Shown here: positions 54,232 to 63,399 of the stretch, piece by piece | How the letters are laid out: each line of letters begins with the position of its first letter | Position numbering within the stretch: the first letter of the stretch is position 1 | Assembly: GCA_019638475.1 (NCBI GenBank) | Contig: JAHBTR010000001.1 | Span: 434,001 to 498,000 of the forward strand | Source of the DNA: Chitinophagaceae bacterium | Lineage (GTDB): Bacteria > Bacteroidota > Bacteroidia > Chitinophagales > Chitinophagaceae | Direction: 5' to 3' | DNA length: 64,000 nt | The notes under the pieces: model-generated | The model's database searches: none | Seen by the model: only the letters and a program-made list of their open reading frames with translations | What the model was told of the DNA's origin: nothing | Program-made: the position numbers and the translations under genes

Positions 54232-54574
54232 TTAATTGTTACCTAAAATTGTTTTACTAAGCCGTTCAAGCTCCTTATCTGTAATAGATGATTGGGTGCT
54301 TTTATCGTATATAGCACTTAAATATATTTTTTGTTGTACCACTTTTACAAAAGTAATAATTCTTGCTCCGCCACTTTTTCCTTTTCCTTTGCTGTTTGCT
54401 GCTAATGCTCATTCTTATTTTATAGAAATTATTGCCCAATGCTTTCCCTTGTATTGGTTTTTTTTCTAAAGAAGATATAAGTAAAGATAAGTCTGTTTTT
54501 AATGAAGGATATTTCTTTAAAAGTTTTTTAAATTCTTTTTCAAAGGGCGGTATAGTTTGTATATTAAAGCTCAT
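54232..54574 (-). pseudogene. RelE/ParE-like toxin disrupted by a 7-bp duplication
   Basis: The frame from ATG at 54572-54574 encodes a RelE-like start (NIQTIPPFEKEFKKLLKKYP; KPIQGKALGNNFYKIRMSIS) but shifts after SSKQQ. The next frame continues correctly with GKGKSGGARIITFVKVVQQ and IYLSAIYDKSTQSSITDKEL to TAA at 54232-54234. At the break the plus strand has CTTTGCT (54387-54393) followed by GTTTGCT (54394-54400), a 7-bp tandem duplication; removing one copy restores SISSKGKGKSGGARIIT. The duplicate therefore inactivates the toxin. Confidence 0.88.
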
Positions 54575-54774
54575 TTAAAAAACTTTTTGCACTACGGGAT
54601 TTAATTTTTCCTTGTGAAGCAAGAACAGCACTTTGCATTCCCTCTGCAATATGTTTTAACTGTTGTTTTTTTACAGTATTTTCAGGTTGAATAGTTATAA
54701 AGTCAAGATTTTTCACCAATTCCATGAAAAAACGATATTTTTTTTTCTTCAACTTTTAAGGTTATTTGTTTCAT
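54564..54774 (-). pseudogene. RelB-like antitoxin with a one-base shift in an A9 tract
   Basis: An ATG at 54772-54774 starts MKQITLKVEEKK and then meets a run of nine A (complement of T9 at 54738-54746). With eight A the frame continues as KYRFFMELVKNLDFITIQ through SFLNEL, a typical small antitoxin that overlaps the toxin gene by 11 bp. With nine A the reading fails. A TTG at 54752 could start a shortened 62-residue product. The tract could also allow slippage. Confidence 0.7.
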
Positions 54775-54981
54775 AACAGTATGAAAAAGTTTTTATTAAA
54801 AGAGAAACCCTAACAAAGGTAAAAAATAATAATTTCTATAGCAAATTAATTAAAAAATTCACTATTGACAGAGTAAAATCTATTACATCATTCAAAGTTT
54901 TCATAGATTTATTTAAGACTAATTATGAATTATAAATAGTATTATTTCATAAAAACCATTTGTGTTTTCAATATATTTTCA

Positions 54982-56310
54982 CTAATCAAATAGTTTTTCT
55001 TGTCCTACTTTTTTGATTTTTGCTTCTTCAAATTTTATGTTGTCAAATTCATTGTTTGGTTTTCCTTTTTCATTAAGTTCTTTTACAATTATTGTTCTCT
55101 TAAATTTATATTTATTATTTATAACTGGTCTGTAACTACATTGAAGCAATTTGTAACCACTGTTAAGTATGCCATTTTTTATTGGACTAACCGAAATTGC
55201 AAATGGTTTATAGTAATCACTTGGGACAAAATTATCCACTACAAGCATTCCTTTTTCATCATAAAATTTACTTGGAATTTCGCTTAAAAGTTTTATTTTA
55301 TTTGTTGTATGAAGTTGTTGCTTGTTTGTATAAACATAAGTCTTTGCTCTTTTCTTTTTGAAAGTAGGCGTTAAGAACCAATTAAATTCAAATGGAATTA
55401 CTGATATTTTTTTGTTTTGCCACAAGTCTTTTGTCCATTGATATTGAACTGCTGCTCCATTTCCAAAGCAAATAATATCTTTTCTTGTTGATTGCATACA
55501 TTTAAAAAAATGTTCAAATTTTGAAAAGGGTGGATTTGTAATAATTATGTCTGCTTCGTTGTTAGCAATACTCATACATTCTTTGTCTGAATATGAGCGG
55601 GGAAAATTTGATTTACTACCAACTGGTGGTATTCTTAAAGTTTTTTTCCCATCATATTTTACTATAAAGCCATCATATTCGTTCCATTGATTACTGAAAA
55701 GAGAACCCGAAAAATCTAACTTTGAGCCGTCAAATCGAGTTGAAATAATTTGTTTTAATTTTAGTCGTTTGAAATTATTGAAAAAATAAATCCAAAAAGC
55801 CGATTGTCCTGCGTCATCACAGTTCATATAAACTACTTTGTTTTTCCAATAATCAATTCCAAAATGCTTTACTATTGTTTCTACATCATCATAAAAAGTG
55901 TAACATTCATCACTTTCAATAGAAATCATATCATCATCATCATTGTACCTGCCTTTGGTTCTTGTCTTGTTTAGTCTTTCTAAATCTGACATACTTCCAT
56001 TTTCATTAACTTGCGGTAAGTCAGAAATTGAAATTAAAGGAAATATTTTTTTCCAAATTGCAGAGCGTAGCTCTTTGCTGTCAAGACTACATTCTTTGCC
56101 TTTTCCAACACTGTTCCACTCTGGTAAATTGTAAATAATCTTTAAAATTTCGTCTGCGTTGTCTTGAACTTTTATAGGCAAAATCCATTCAAGTTTTTTT
56201 CCTTTTTGTCCTTTCCAAGCATAACCGCCTCTTCCTCTGTGCAATTCAAGTTGCCCATTACAACTTTCTAAAATAACATAATCAATTTTGCTCTTTGCCG
56301 TTTTTGCCAT
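54982..56310 (-). CDS. EcoRI-type adenine-specific DNA methyltransferase, orphan
   Basis: A 442-residue DNA adenine methyltransferase. The catalytic motif is DIIITNPPFSKFEHFFKCMQ near residue 258, and the region KVVYMNCDDAGQSAFWIYFF, FGIDYWKNKVVYMN and RPPV-like segments match the M.EcoRI family. Compared with M.EcoRI it has an N-terminal extension of over 100 residues (ESCNGQLELHRGRGGYAWKG). No restriction enzyme gene is adjacent, so it may act in regulation or protection rather than restriction. The recognition site cannot be read from the sequence. Confidence 0.85.
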   Translation of the reverse strand: MAKTAKSKIDYVILESCNGQLELHRGRGGYAWKGQKGKKLEWILPIKVQDNADEILKIIYNLPEWNSVGKGKECSLDSKELRSAIWKKIFPLISISDLPQVNENGSMSDLERLNKTRTKGRYNDDDDMISIESDECYTFYDDVETIVKHFGIDYWKNKVVYMNCDDAGQSAFWIYFFNNFKRLKLKQIISTRFDGSKLDFSGSLFSNQWNEYDGFIVKYDGKKTLRIPPVGSKSNFPRSYSDKECMSIANNEADIIITNPPFSKFEHFFKCMQSTRKDIICFGNGAAVQYQWTKDLWQNKKISVIPFEFNWFLTPTFKKKRAKTYVYTNKQQLHTTNKIKLLSEIPSKFYDEKGMLVVDNFVPSDYYKPFAISVSPIKNGILNSGYKLLQCSYRPVINNKYKFKRTIIVKELNEKGKPNNEFDNIKFEEAKIKKVGQEKLFD

Positions 56311-56551
56311 TTGTTGCTAGATTTACAGCAACAAGTCAAAACGGATTTATTTTGTCGGACTGTTGATTTTAGCACCGAGTTTCGTTAGCCTTGCTACCAA
56401 CTCAAAAATACATTTTATTGCTTGAAATATTGTAAAAGATATTAACGTTGATAATTAATTGTTTAGCGTTATACTTTTTGTATTCTTATTACCTCAACCT
56501 CTTTTTCCTTTTTTTTATTTTCATACCATTAATTAGAGCTATTTTTACCCC

Positions 56552-59416
56552 ATGTCAGAAAAAAAATTGTTTTTATTAGATGCTTATGCTTTAATATTTA
56601 GGGCATATTATGCACTCATGCGTAACCCTCGTATTACCAGCAAAGGAAAAAATACCAATGCACAATTTGGTTTTACCAATACATTAATAGAATTAATTAA
56701 TAAACAAAAACCCACACATATAGCTGTTTGTTTTGATGTTGGCGGCTCTGTTGCAAGAGAAGCGGACTTTGCAGACTATAAAGCCAACCGACAAGAAACC
56801 CCCGAAGATTTATTGGCTGCCGTGCCTGATATAAAAAAAATTATTGAAGGTTTTAATATTCCTGTAATTGGCGTTGAAGGTTTTGAAGCCGATGATGTAA
56901 TTGGCACTTTGGCTTGGGAAGCTCACGACGCAGGTTATGATGTTTTTATGGTAACGCCCGATAAAGATTATGGTCAATTGGTTCGTGAAGGCATCAGTAT
57001 TTACAAACCTGCATATCAAGGCAATGATGTTGAAATAATGGGACCAAAAGAAGTGTGTGAAAAATGGGATATAGAAAGAGTAAATCAGGTAATTGATATT
57101 TTAGGATTAATGGGCGATGCCGTTGATAATATTCCGGGCATTAAAGGCGTTGGCGAAAAAACTGCTGCAAAATTGTTGAAAGAATATGATACGCTTGAAA
57201 ATGTTTTAGCCAATGCAGAAAACATAAAAGGAGCATTGGGCGAAAAAGTAAGAGCAGGAAAAGATGATGCCGTTCTCAGTAAAAAATTGGCAACAATTAT
57301 TACCAATGTTCCTGTAGAATTTCATGAAGAAAATTTTAAGTTGAAAGATTGGAATAAAGAAGCATTGAAAGAAGTATTTACAGAGTTAGAATTTAAAACA
57401 TTAGGCAAAAGAATTTTGGGCGAAGAAATAAATATTACAAACGCTAATGTTCAAACAGATTTATTTGGCAATGTTGTATCTACAACTACTGCAAAGAAAA
57501 CAGCAAAGCCTTCAACGCCTGTTGTTGCTAAAGAATTACAATTATCTGAAAACGCCGAAACTATTAATGAAGAAAAGATTGTTGTAAGTGCTGCAAAAAA
57601 TATTAACAACACACCTCACACTTATCATTTAGTTCAAACAGAAAATGAAATAAAAAATCTTGTTACGCAACTTCAATCACAACAAGAAATTTGTTTTGAT
57701 ACAGAAACAACAGGACTTGATGCCAATCAAACAGAATTAGTAGGAATGAGTTTTGCTTTCAATGCACACGAAGCATATTATGTTCCTTGTTCTGCCAATC
57801 AAACCGAAACAAAAAATATTCTTGCTCAATTCCAAACAATATTTAATGATGAAAAAATAATTTGGATTGGACAAAATATAAAATACGATTTATTAGTATT
57901 AAAATGGTATGGTGTAGAATTGAAAGGAAATATTTATGATACCATGTTGGCTCATTATGTTGTAGAGCCTGAAGGCAAGCGTAGTATGGATTTGCTGAGT
58001 GCCCAATACTTGCAATACGAACCTGTACATATTGAAGAACTAATTGGCAAAAAAGGCAAAACACAAGGCACAATGAGAGATGTTGAAATTGAAAAAATAA
58101 AAGATTATGCCGCCGAAGATGCCGATATTACTTTACAATTAAAATATGTTTTACACCCACTTTTAAAAGAAAGAGAAGTAGAAAAAGTTTTTTACGAAGT
58201 AGAAAATCCGTTGGTAAAAGTTTTAACCAATATGGAATTTGAAGGTGTAAAAATTGATGAACATTTTTTAAGAGAGTACAGTAAAGAATTAGAACGTGAT
58301 GCAAAAGCCGCGGAAGAAAGAGTGTATAAACAAGCCGAAGTTCGTTTCAACTTAGCATCGCCAAAACAGTTGGGTGATGTGTTGTTTGAAAAATTAAAAT
58401 TAGACAGTTCCGCAAAAAAAACCAAGACAGGACAATACCAAACAGGCGAAGATGTTTTGCTGAAACTTGCTACACGAGGGCATTCTATTGCAGATGATAT
58501 TTTAATTTTCAGAGAATTATCTAAACTAAAATCAACTTATGTAGATGCTTTGCCCGAAATGATTAATCCAAAAACAGGTCGTGTACACACAACTTACGGG
58601 CAAGCTGTTGCCGTTACAGGCAGATTGGCAAGCAACAATCCCAACCTACAAAATATTCCTATAAGAACAGACAAGGGAAGAGAAATACGCAAAGCATTTG
58701 TTCCAAGAAGCGAAGAAAGAATTTTACTAAGTGCCGATTATTCTCAAATTGAGTTGAGAATTGTAGCAGCTATCAGTGGTGATGAAAATATGTGTCATGC
58801 TTTTCGTGAAGGAAAAGATATTCATACAGCTACGGCAGCAAAAGTGTATAATGTAGATGAAAAAGATGTAACCAAAGAAATGCGTTACAAAGCCAAGAGT
58901 GTAAACTTTGGTATCATATACGGACAAGGAGCTTTTGGCTTAGCCGATAATTTGGGTATATCAAGAACAGAGGCAAAAGAAATTATTGATAGTTATAAAA
59001 AAGAATTTTCTGGTATTCAAAAATATATGGACGATACTATTGCTTTTGCAAGGCAACATGGTTTTGTACAAACTATTATTGGTCGTAAAAGATGGTTAAG
59101 AGATATTAATTCTTCTAATTATACTGTACGTGGTTTTGCAGAAAGAAATGCTATTAACTCTCCCATACAAGGAAGTGCTGCAGATATGATAAAATTAGCT
59201 ATGATAAAAATTCATGCAGCCATAAAAAAAGAAAATTTACAAAGCAAAATGATTTTACAGGTGCATGATGAATTGGTTTTTGATGTAGTAGAAAATGAAA
59301 TAGATATTTTAAAACCCTTGATTTTAGAAAATATGCGTACTGCATTATTGCTGCCAAATAATGTACCTGTGGAAGCAGAAGTTGGTATAGGAAAAAATTG
59401 GTTGGAAGCACATTAA
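56552..59416 (+). CDS. polA: DNA polymerase I
   Basis: A 954-residue polymerase with all three domains. The 5' nuclease domain has LLDAYALIFRAYYAL at the start, EADDVIGTLAWEA and VTPDKDYGQLV. The 3'-5' exonuclease appears active: CFDTETTGLDANQTELVGMS near residue 382 keeps the acidic residues. The polymerase domain has LSADYSQIELRIVAAISGDE near 728 and VHDELVFDVVE near the end. It acts in Okazaki-fragment maturation and repair. The first 2.3 kb use more C/G at third positions than most of the window. Confidence 0.97.
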   Translation: MSEKKLFLLDAYALIFRAYYALMRNPRITSKGKNTNAQFGFTNTLIELINKQKPTHIAVCFDVGGSVAREADFADYKANRQETPEDLLAAVPDIKKIIEGFNIPVIGVEGFEADDVIGTLAWEAHDAGYDVFMVTPDKDYGQLVREGISIYKPAYQGNDVEIMGPKEVCEKWDIERVNQVIDILGLMGDAVDNIPGIKGVGEKTAAKLLKEYDTLENVLANAENIKGALGEKVRAGKDDAVLSKKLATIITNVPVEFHEENFKLKDWNKEALKEVFTELEFKTLGKRILGEEINITNANVQTDLFGNVVSTTTAKKTAKPSTPVVAKELQLSENAETINEEKIVVSAAKNINNTPHTYHLVQTENEIKNLVTQLQSQQEICFDTETTGLDANQTELVGMSFAFNAHEAYYVPCSANQTETKNILAQFQTIFNDEKIIWIGQNIKYDLLVLKWYGVELKGNIYDTMLAHYVVEPEGKRSMDLLSAQYLQYEPVHIEELIGKKGKTQGTMRDVEIEKIKDYAAEDADITLQLKYVLHPLLKEREVEKVFYEVENPLVKVLTNMEFEGVKIDEHFLREYSKELERDAKAAEERVYKQAEVRFNLASPKQLGDVLFEKLKLDSSAKKTKTGQYQTGEDVLLKLATRGHSIADDILIFRELSKLKSTYVDALPEMINPKTGRVHTTYGQAVAVTGRLASNNPNLQNIPIRTDKGREIRKAFVPRSEERILLSADYSQIELRIVAAISGDENMCHAFREGKDIHTATAAKVYNVDEKDVTKEMRYKAKSVNFGIIYGQGAFGLADNLGISRTEAKEIIDSYKKEFSGIQKYMDDTIAFARQHGFVQTIIGRKRWLRDINSSNYTVRGFAERNAINSPIQGSAADMIKLAMIKIHAAIKKENLQSKMILQVHDELVFDVVENEIDILKPLILENMRTALLLPNNVPVEAEVGIGKNWLEAH

Positions 59417-59464
59417 TATAAACCCTGAGCGTTTTTAAAATACTCGGAGTTTATAGGGTTTATA
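59417..59464 (+). terminator. Possible terminator after polA
   Basis: TATAAACCCT (59417-59426) and AGGGTTTATA (59455-59464) form a 10-bp inverted repeat with a 28-nt loop that can fold further (CTGAG with CTCGG). There is no T tract, so strength is uncertain. Confidence 0.35.
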
Positions 59465-59477
59465 ATTATTATAATCA

Positions 59478-62400
59478 TTGAAGTATTTTTTCAAACATAT
59501 TATCCTGCTTGTATCCCTTTGTGTTTGCAGTTGTGCCATATCGCAAACGAATTTGAATATAAAAACATTTTCTACCGATAACGGTTTATCTATAAATACT
59601 GTTAATGCCTTGCAGTTTGATAAAAACGGTTATTTATGGATTGCTACCTCCGATGGGCTGCAACGTTATGATGGCTATGGTTTTAAAACATTTAAGCATA
59701 ATGAGAATGATAGTAGTTCTCTTGCAAGCAATGAGGTGTATGATTTGTATCTTGACGATGACGAAAATCTTTGGATAACCGGACGAGAATATATCTCTGT
59801 AAAAAGAAAACACCGCTTTGATTTTATCAATTTAAATAAACGTATTCCTTATTTATCAAACAAGAATTTATTTGTTGTATCGGAAGATGAAACAACGGTT
59901 GCTTTGTTACAAGTGGATTATGGCATTTTTTATATTAACAAGAAAACACTAAAAACAGACAGTATTTATAAAAAACAATTGCCTTCTTTAAGTGCATTGA
60001 TGAAAGAACAAAACAGAGTTGCTTATTTCTCATGGTTAAACAAAAAGTTTAAAACTTCATGGATACAATCCAAAGACAGCCTGTTTTATTTTCACAACAA
60101 ACAAATTGATGTCTTTAGTGTTCCGAAGGCATATAAAAAACAAAACTGCCACGTATTTAGTATTTCCAAAGACAGCTTATTGGTTATTGGAAAATCCTCT
60201 TATATAAGCCTTGTATCAAATCCTTTTGTTCCTGTAAAAGCATTAAAGACTAATGGAGTAACCCCCAACCTATGGACAGTATATATACATACTTTTTTAG
60301 GTAATAACGAAATACTGCTTTTAGGCAAAGACGGTGCAGATATTCTTGTAAATACAGCTACGGCAAGCATTACAAAATTTTCTTTTGCGAAAGATATTCA
60401 TAAAGTAGCAGGTAATGCTATTGCTTCTGCTGCCGTAAAAGATGATTTTGGAAATCTGTGGTTAGGATTTAACGGTCGTGGCGGAATGGTAATGGTTAAA
60501 AAAAATAAAGGTAAGCTGAAAAATATTTATGTAAACAAAGAACTGATGCCTTATTCGGTTTATAAACATACCAACGGAAATATTTATTGTTCGGGGTTTA
60601 GGAATAATATATTTGTGTTTAATGAGGAAGGAATTTTAACAGAGAAAATTTTTTTACCAAAAGAAACGGAAAGCAGAAGCGTAAGAGGTATTTCAAAATT
60701 AGACAGCAATAATTTGGTATTAAAATTTTGTGAGTCTAATATTTATGTTTATAATCTTCTTTCTAAAAAATTTATCTCTTTACACAATCAATTGCCTTTA
60801 CTATATAATACAGAGATTGGTGTATTTAATTTTAATATATGCACACAAGAGGTAAATATTGGCGAAGTATTATTTAATTATGACAGGCTTATTTATTCCG
60901 TAAAAAAAACAGATACCCGTTTTTATATACAAAAGCTGTATGAAGTACCCGATAATGTTCATTGGTTTTGTATAAATGATAAGCACAGTTGGATTGCTAC
61001 AAAAAATGTTATTTACGACTACAAAAACGGAACAAAAAAGATTGTTCAATTTCCCGACTATGTTTATATAAAATGTATTACAGAAGATAAAAACGGAAGA
61101 CTTTGGGTTGCTACCACAACAGGCATTTACATTGTATCTAATAACAAAATAATGCACAAAATTGACGAAAGCACCGGCTTGAAAAATAATTTTGTATATG
61201 GTATTTTGTTTGATAAAAACAATAACGCATGGATAAGCACTAACAAAGGATTGGCAGTAATTTTTCCTGATTATTCTGTAAGAACTTTTTCAAAGGAACA
61301 AGGTGTATTGGGCGATGAATTTAATACAGGCTGCTTTTATAAAGCACCTGATGATATGATGTATTTTGCAGGCATTAACGGCATTACATTTTTTAATCCC
61401 GAAAAAGTTTTGCAACCCACAAAAGATGTAAGTGTTGTTTTAAATTCCATAGAAGTAAAAAATACAGTTTGGAAACCTGATGTTGCTCCGGAAAGTTTAT
61501 CTGAAATAAATTTACGGCATAATGAAAATGTAATAAACCTGTCTTTTGGCATAAACGATTTTACTTCGCCGCAATACAATACATTTAAAATTCAGCTTAC
61601 TTATCCCAATGGAAAAACAAGCCTCGCTGCTAATAATAATGTGGCACAATTTATACTTGCTCCGGGCAAGTATTTGGTTACTGTTTGGGGAATGGGGCAT
61701 GAAGGCTTGTGGAGCAAAAAACCATTAATACTGCATCTCAACATTCAGCCTACATGGTATCAAACATGGTGGTTTAAAGTATTGGCAGCCGTATGTGTTA
61801 TATTGCTTGCATTATGGTTGTTGTATTTTATTCTCACAAGAAAACAACGCAAACAAATACAACAATTAATATTACAACAACAAGTGCAGCAGGAAAAAGA
61901 AAAACTAAGCAGAGATTTGCACGATAATCTTGGCTCACAACTTACCTTACTCATTAATAACGTTAACTTATTGAAACCACAACAACCCGATATTAATAAT
62001 GCCGTAAAAGAAGTAAAGCAAAACGCATCTTCCATGTTACAATCATTAAGGCAAATAATATGGATTATGAATCACGAAAGCATTTCACTATCCGCTTTTA
62101 CAGATAAAATAATAGAATATGCTTTTAAATATGTAAAAGCATTTTCCGAAATTGAGTTAAATATTGAAAGAGAACAGCACGAAAAAGAGCAGCAACTTGT
62201 TTCATCGGATATTGTAATGCAATTGTTTCCTGTAATGCAGGAAGCATTAACCAACGCTTGCAAACATTCTAAAGCAACAATAATTACTTTGGGCTTTACG
62301 TGCAAACAAGATTGTTTTGAATTTTATGTAACAGATAACGGAAAAGGATTTGTAGTAAACAACGCAGGTTCTGACGAATCTTTCGGCTTGAAAAACATGA

Positions 62401-62513
62401 AAAACAGAGCTGCCGCTATCAACAGCAATTTTATAATTGAAAGTATTGTTGGAAAAGGAACAAGAGTTCTTGTTCAAGTAGCCTCCCTAAATCCCTCCAA
62501 AGGAGAAAGGTAA
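59478..62513 (+). CDS. Membrane histidine kinase with two-component-regulator propeller
   Basis: A 1011-residue sensor. A signal peptide (ILLVSLCVCSCAISQ) is followed by beta-propeller repeats of the reg_prop type from about residue 25 (INTVNALQFDKNGYLWIATS; TEDKNGRLWVATTTGIYIVS; VYGILFDKNNNAWISTNKGL) and a Y_Y_Y domain up to about 755. One membrane helix lies near 763-785. The cytoplasmic part has HisKA_3 (LSRDLHDNLGSQLTLLINNV, His near 814) and HATPase (VTDNGKGFVV; NMKNRAAAINSNFIIES). The start is TTG. The 3' end is a family-A repeat (62481-62510) followed directly by TAA. Confidence 0.92.
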   Translation: MKYFFKHIILLVSLCVCSCAISQTNLNIKTFSTDNGLSINTVNALQFDKNGYLWIATSDGLQRYDGYGFKTFKHNENDSSSLASNEVYDLYLDDDENLWITGREYISVKRKHRFDFINLNKRIPYLSNKNLFVVSEDETTVALLQVDYGIFYINKKTLKTDSIYKKQLPSLSALMKEQNRVAYFSWLNKKFKTSWIQSKDSLFYFHNKQIDVFSVPKAYKKQNCHVFSISKDSLLVIGKSSYISLVSNPFVPVKALKTNGVTPNLWTVYIHTFLGNNEILLLGKDGADILVNTATASITKFSFAKDIHKVAGNAIASAAVKDDFGNLWLGFNGRGGMVMVKKNKGKLKNIYVNKELMPYSVYKHTNGNIYCSGFRNNIFVFNEEGILTEKIFLPKETESRSVRGISKLDSNNLVLKFCESNIYVYNLLSKKFISLHNQLPLLYNTEIGVFNFNICTQEVNIGEVLFNYDRLIYSVKKTDTRFYIQKLYEVPDNVHWFCINDKHSWIATKNVIYDYKNGTKKIVQFPDYVYIKCITEDKNGRLWVATTTGIYIVSNNKIMHKIDESTGLKNNFVYGILFDKNNNAWISTNKGLAVIFPDYSVRTFSKEQGVLGDEFNTGCFYKAPDDMMYFAGINGITFFNPEKVLQPTKDVSVVLNSIEVKNTVWKPDVAPESLSEINLRHNENVINLSFGINDFTSPQYNTFKIQLTYPNGKTSLAANNNVAQFILAPGKYLVTVWGMGHEGLWSKKPLILHLNIQPTWYQTWWFKVLAAVCVILLALWLLYFILTRKQRKQIQQLILQQQVQQEKEKLSRDLHDNLGSQLTLLINNVNLLKPQQPDINNAVKEVKQNASSMLQSLRQIIWIMNHESISLSAFTDKIIEYAFKYVKAFSEIELNIEREQHEKEQQLVSSDIVMQLFPVMQEALTNACKHSKATIITLGFTCKQDCFEFYVTDNGKGFVVNNAGSDESFGLKNMKNRAAAINSNFIIESIVGKGTRVLVQVASLNPSKGER
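62481..62510. repeat. Family-A repeat at the end of the histidine kinase gene
   Basis: GCCTCCCTAAATCCCTCCAA followed by AGGAGAAAGG, in the opposite reading sense to the ileS and purH copies. It encodes the last residues ASLNPSKGER before the stop codon, so it may have replaced the original end of the protein. Confidence 0.8.
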
Positions 62514-62579
62514 TAGAGTGAGGTTTTATACCTCAAATGTGTTATTGCAAAGATTTAAAAATTGCTTCATTTTTATAGT

Positions 62580-63260
62580 ATGATACAATTAGGTATAGTA
62601 GATGATAAAGCATATTTAAGAGAAAGCCTTAAACGAAAACTGTATAGTAATACTATACATATTGCCATCGAAGCAGCAAGCGGTGAAGATTTTATTACAG
62701 CATTAAAAAATGCAACCATTATTCCTGATATTGTTTTAATGGATATAGAAATGAAAGGAATGGACGGTATAAAAACTGTTGCAATTGCATCGGCATTGTA
62801 TCCAACCATTAAATTTATTATGCTCACTGTAATTGACGATGACGACAAAATTTTTGCAGCCATAAAAGCCGGAGCCTGCGGTTACTTATTGAAAGATGAA
62901 GATGGGTTTGAATTATTGAAAACATTATCTTATGTAATGGAAAATGACAGCACTCCCATGTCGCCGTCTATTGCAAGAAAAACATGGCAATGGCTAAGTG
63001 CCATACAGCAAATACCCGTCCCTGCTACAACAAAACACACAACAACACTTCCCATACAATCTTATGAAGTATTAACAGAAAAGGAAACCACCGTATTGCA
63101 GTTGTGCATGGAAGGAAAGAATTATAAAAAAATTGCCGATGCTATGTATTTAAGCCCACACACCATAAGGCAGCACATGAAAAATATTTATAAGAAACTT
63201 CATGTAAATAATAAAGTAGAAGCAATAAGAATTGGATTGAACAATAAATGGATTGGATAA
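62580..63260 (+). CDS. LuxR/NarL-family response regulator
   Basis: A 226-residue regulator from ATG at 62580 (a TTG six codons upstream is also in frame). The receiver has acidic LGIVDDKAYLRESL, phospho-Asp in DIVLMDIEMKGMDGIKTV and Lys in GACGYLLKDEDG. The LuxR-type HTH is LTEKETTVLQLCMEGKNYKK and YLSPHTIRQHMKNIYKKLHV. It forms a cognate pair with the propeller kinase just upstream, 66 bp away. Confidence 0.95.
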   Translation: MIQLGIVDDKAYLRESLKRKLYSNTIHIAIEAASGEDFITALKNATIIPDIVLMDIEMKGMDGIKTVAIASALYPTIKFIMLTVIDDDDKIFAAIKAGACGYLLKDEDGFELLKTLSYVMENDSTPMSPSIARKTWQWLSAIQQIPVPATTKHTTTLPIQSYEVLTEKETTVLQLCMEGKNYKKIADAMYLSPHTIRQHMKNIYKKLHVNNKVEAIRIGLNNKWIG

Positions 63261-63302
63261 TAATTCTTTAAGCCCCTGTTTGAATTAATAAAATAAAAAA
63301 TC

Positions 63303-63375
63303 TCTCACAGAAACCACAGATAACATAGAAGTTTTTAAAAAGATATTTACGGTGTATTCCGTGTTTTCTGTGAGA
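63303..63375. repeat. Inverted repeat between convergent genes
   Basis: TCTCACAGAAA (63303-63313) and TTTCTGTGAGA (63365-63375) flank a partly palindromic centre (AGATAACATAGAAG / GGTGTATTCCGTG). It could act as a terminator for both neighbouring genes, or be an interspersed repeat of the ACAGA...TCTGT kind. Confidence 0.6.
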
Positions 63376-63399
63376 AAAATAAAAAGCCTTATTTGCTTA

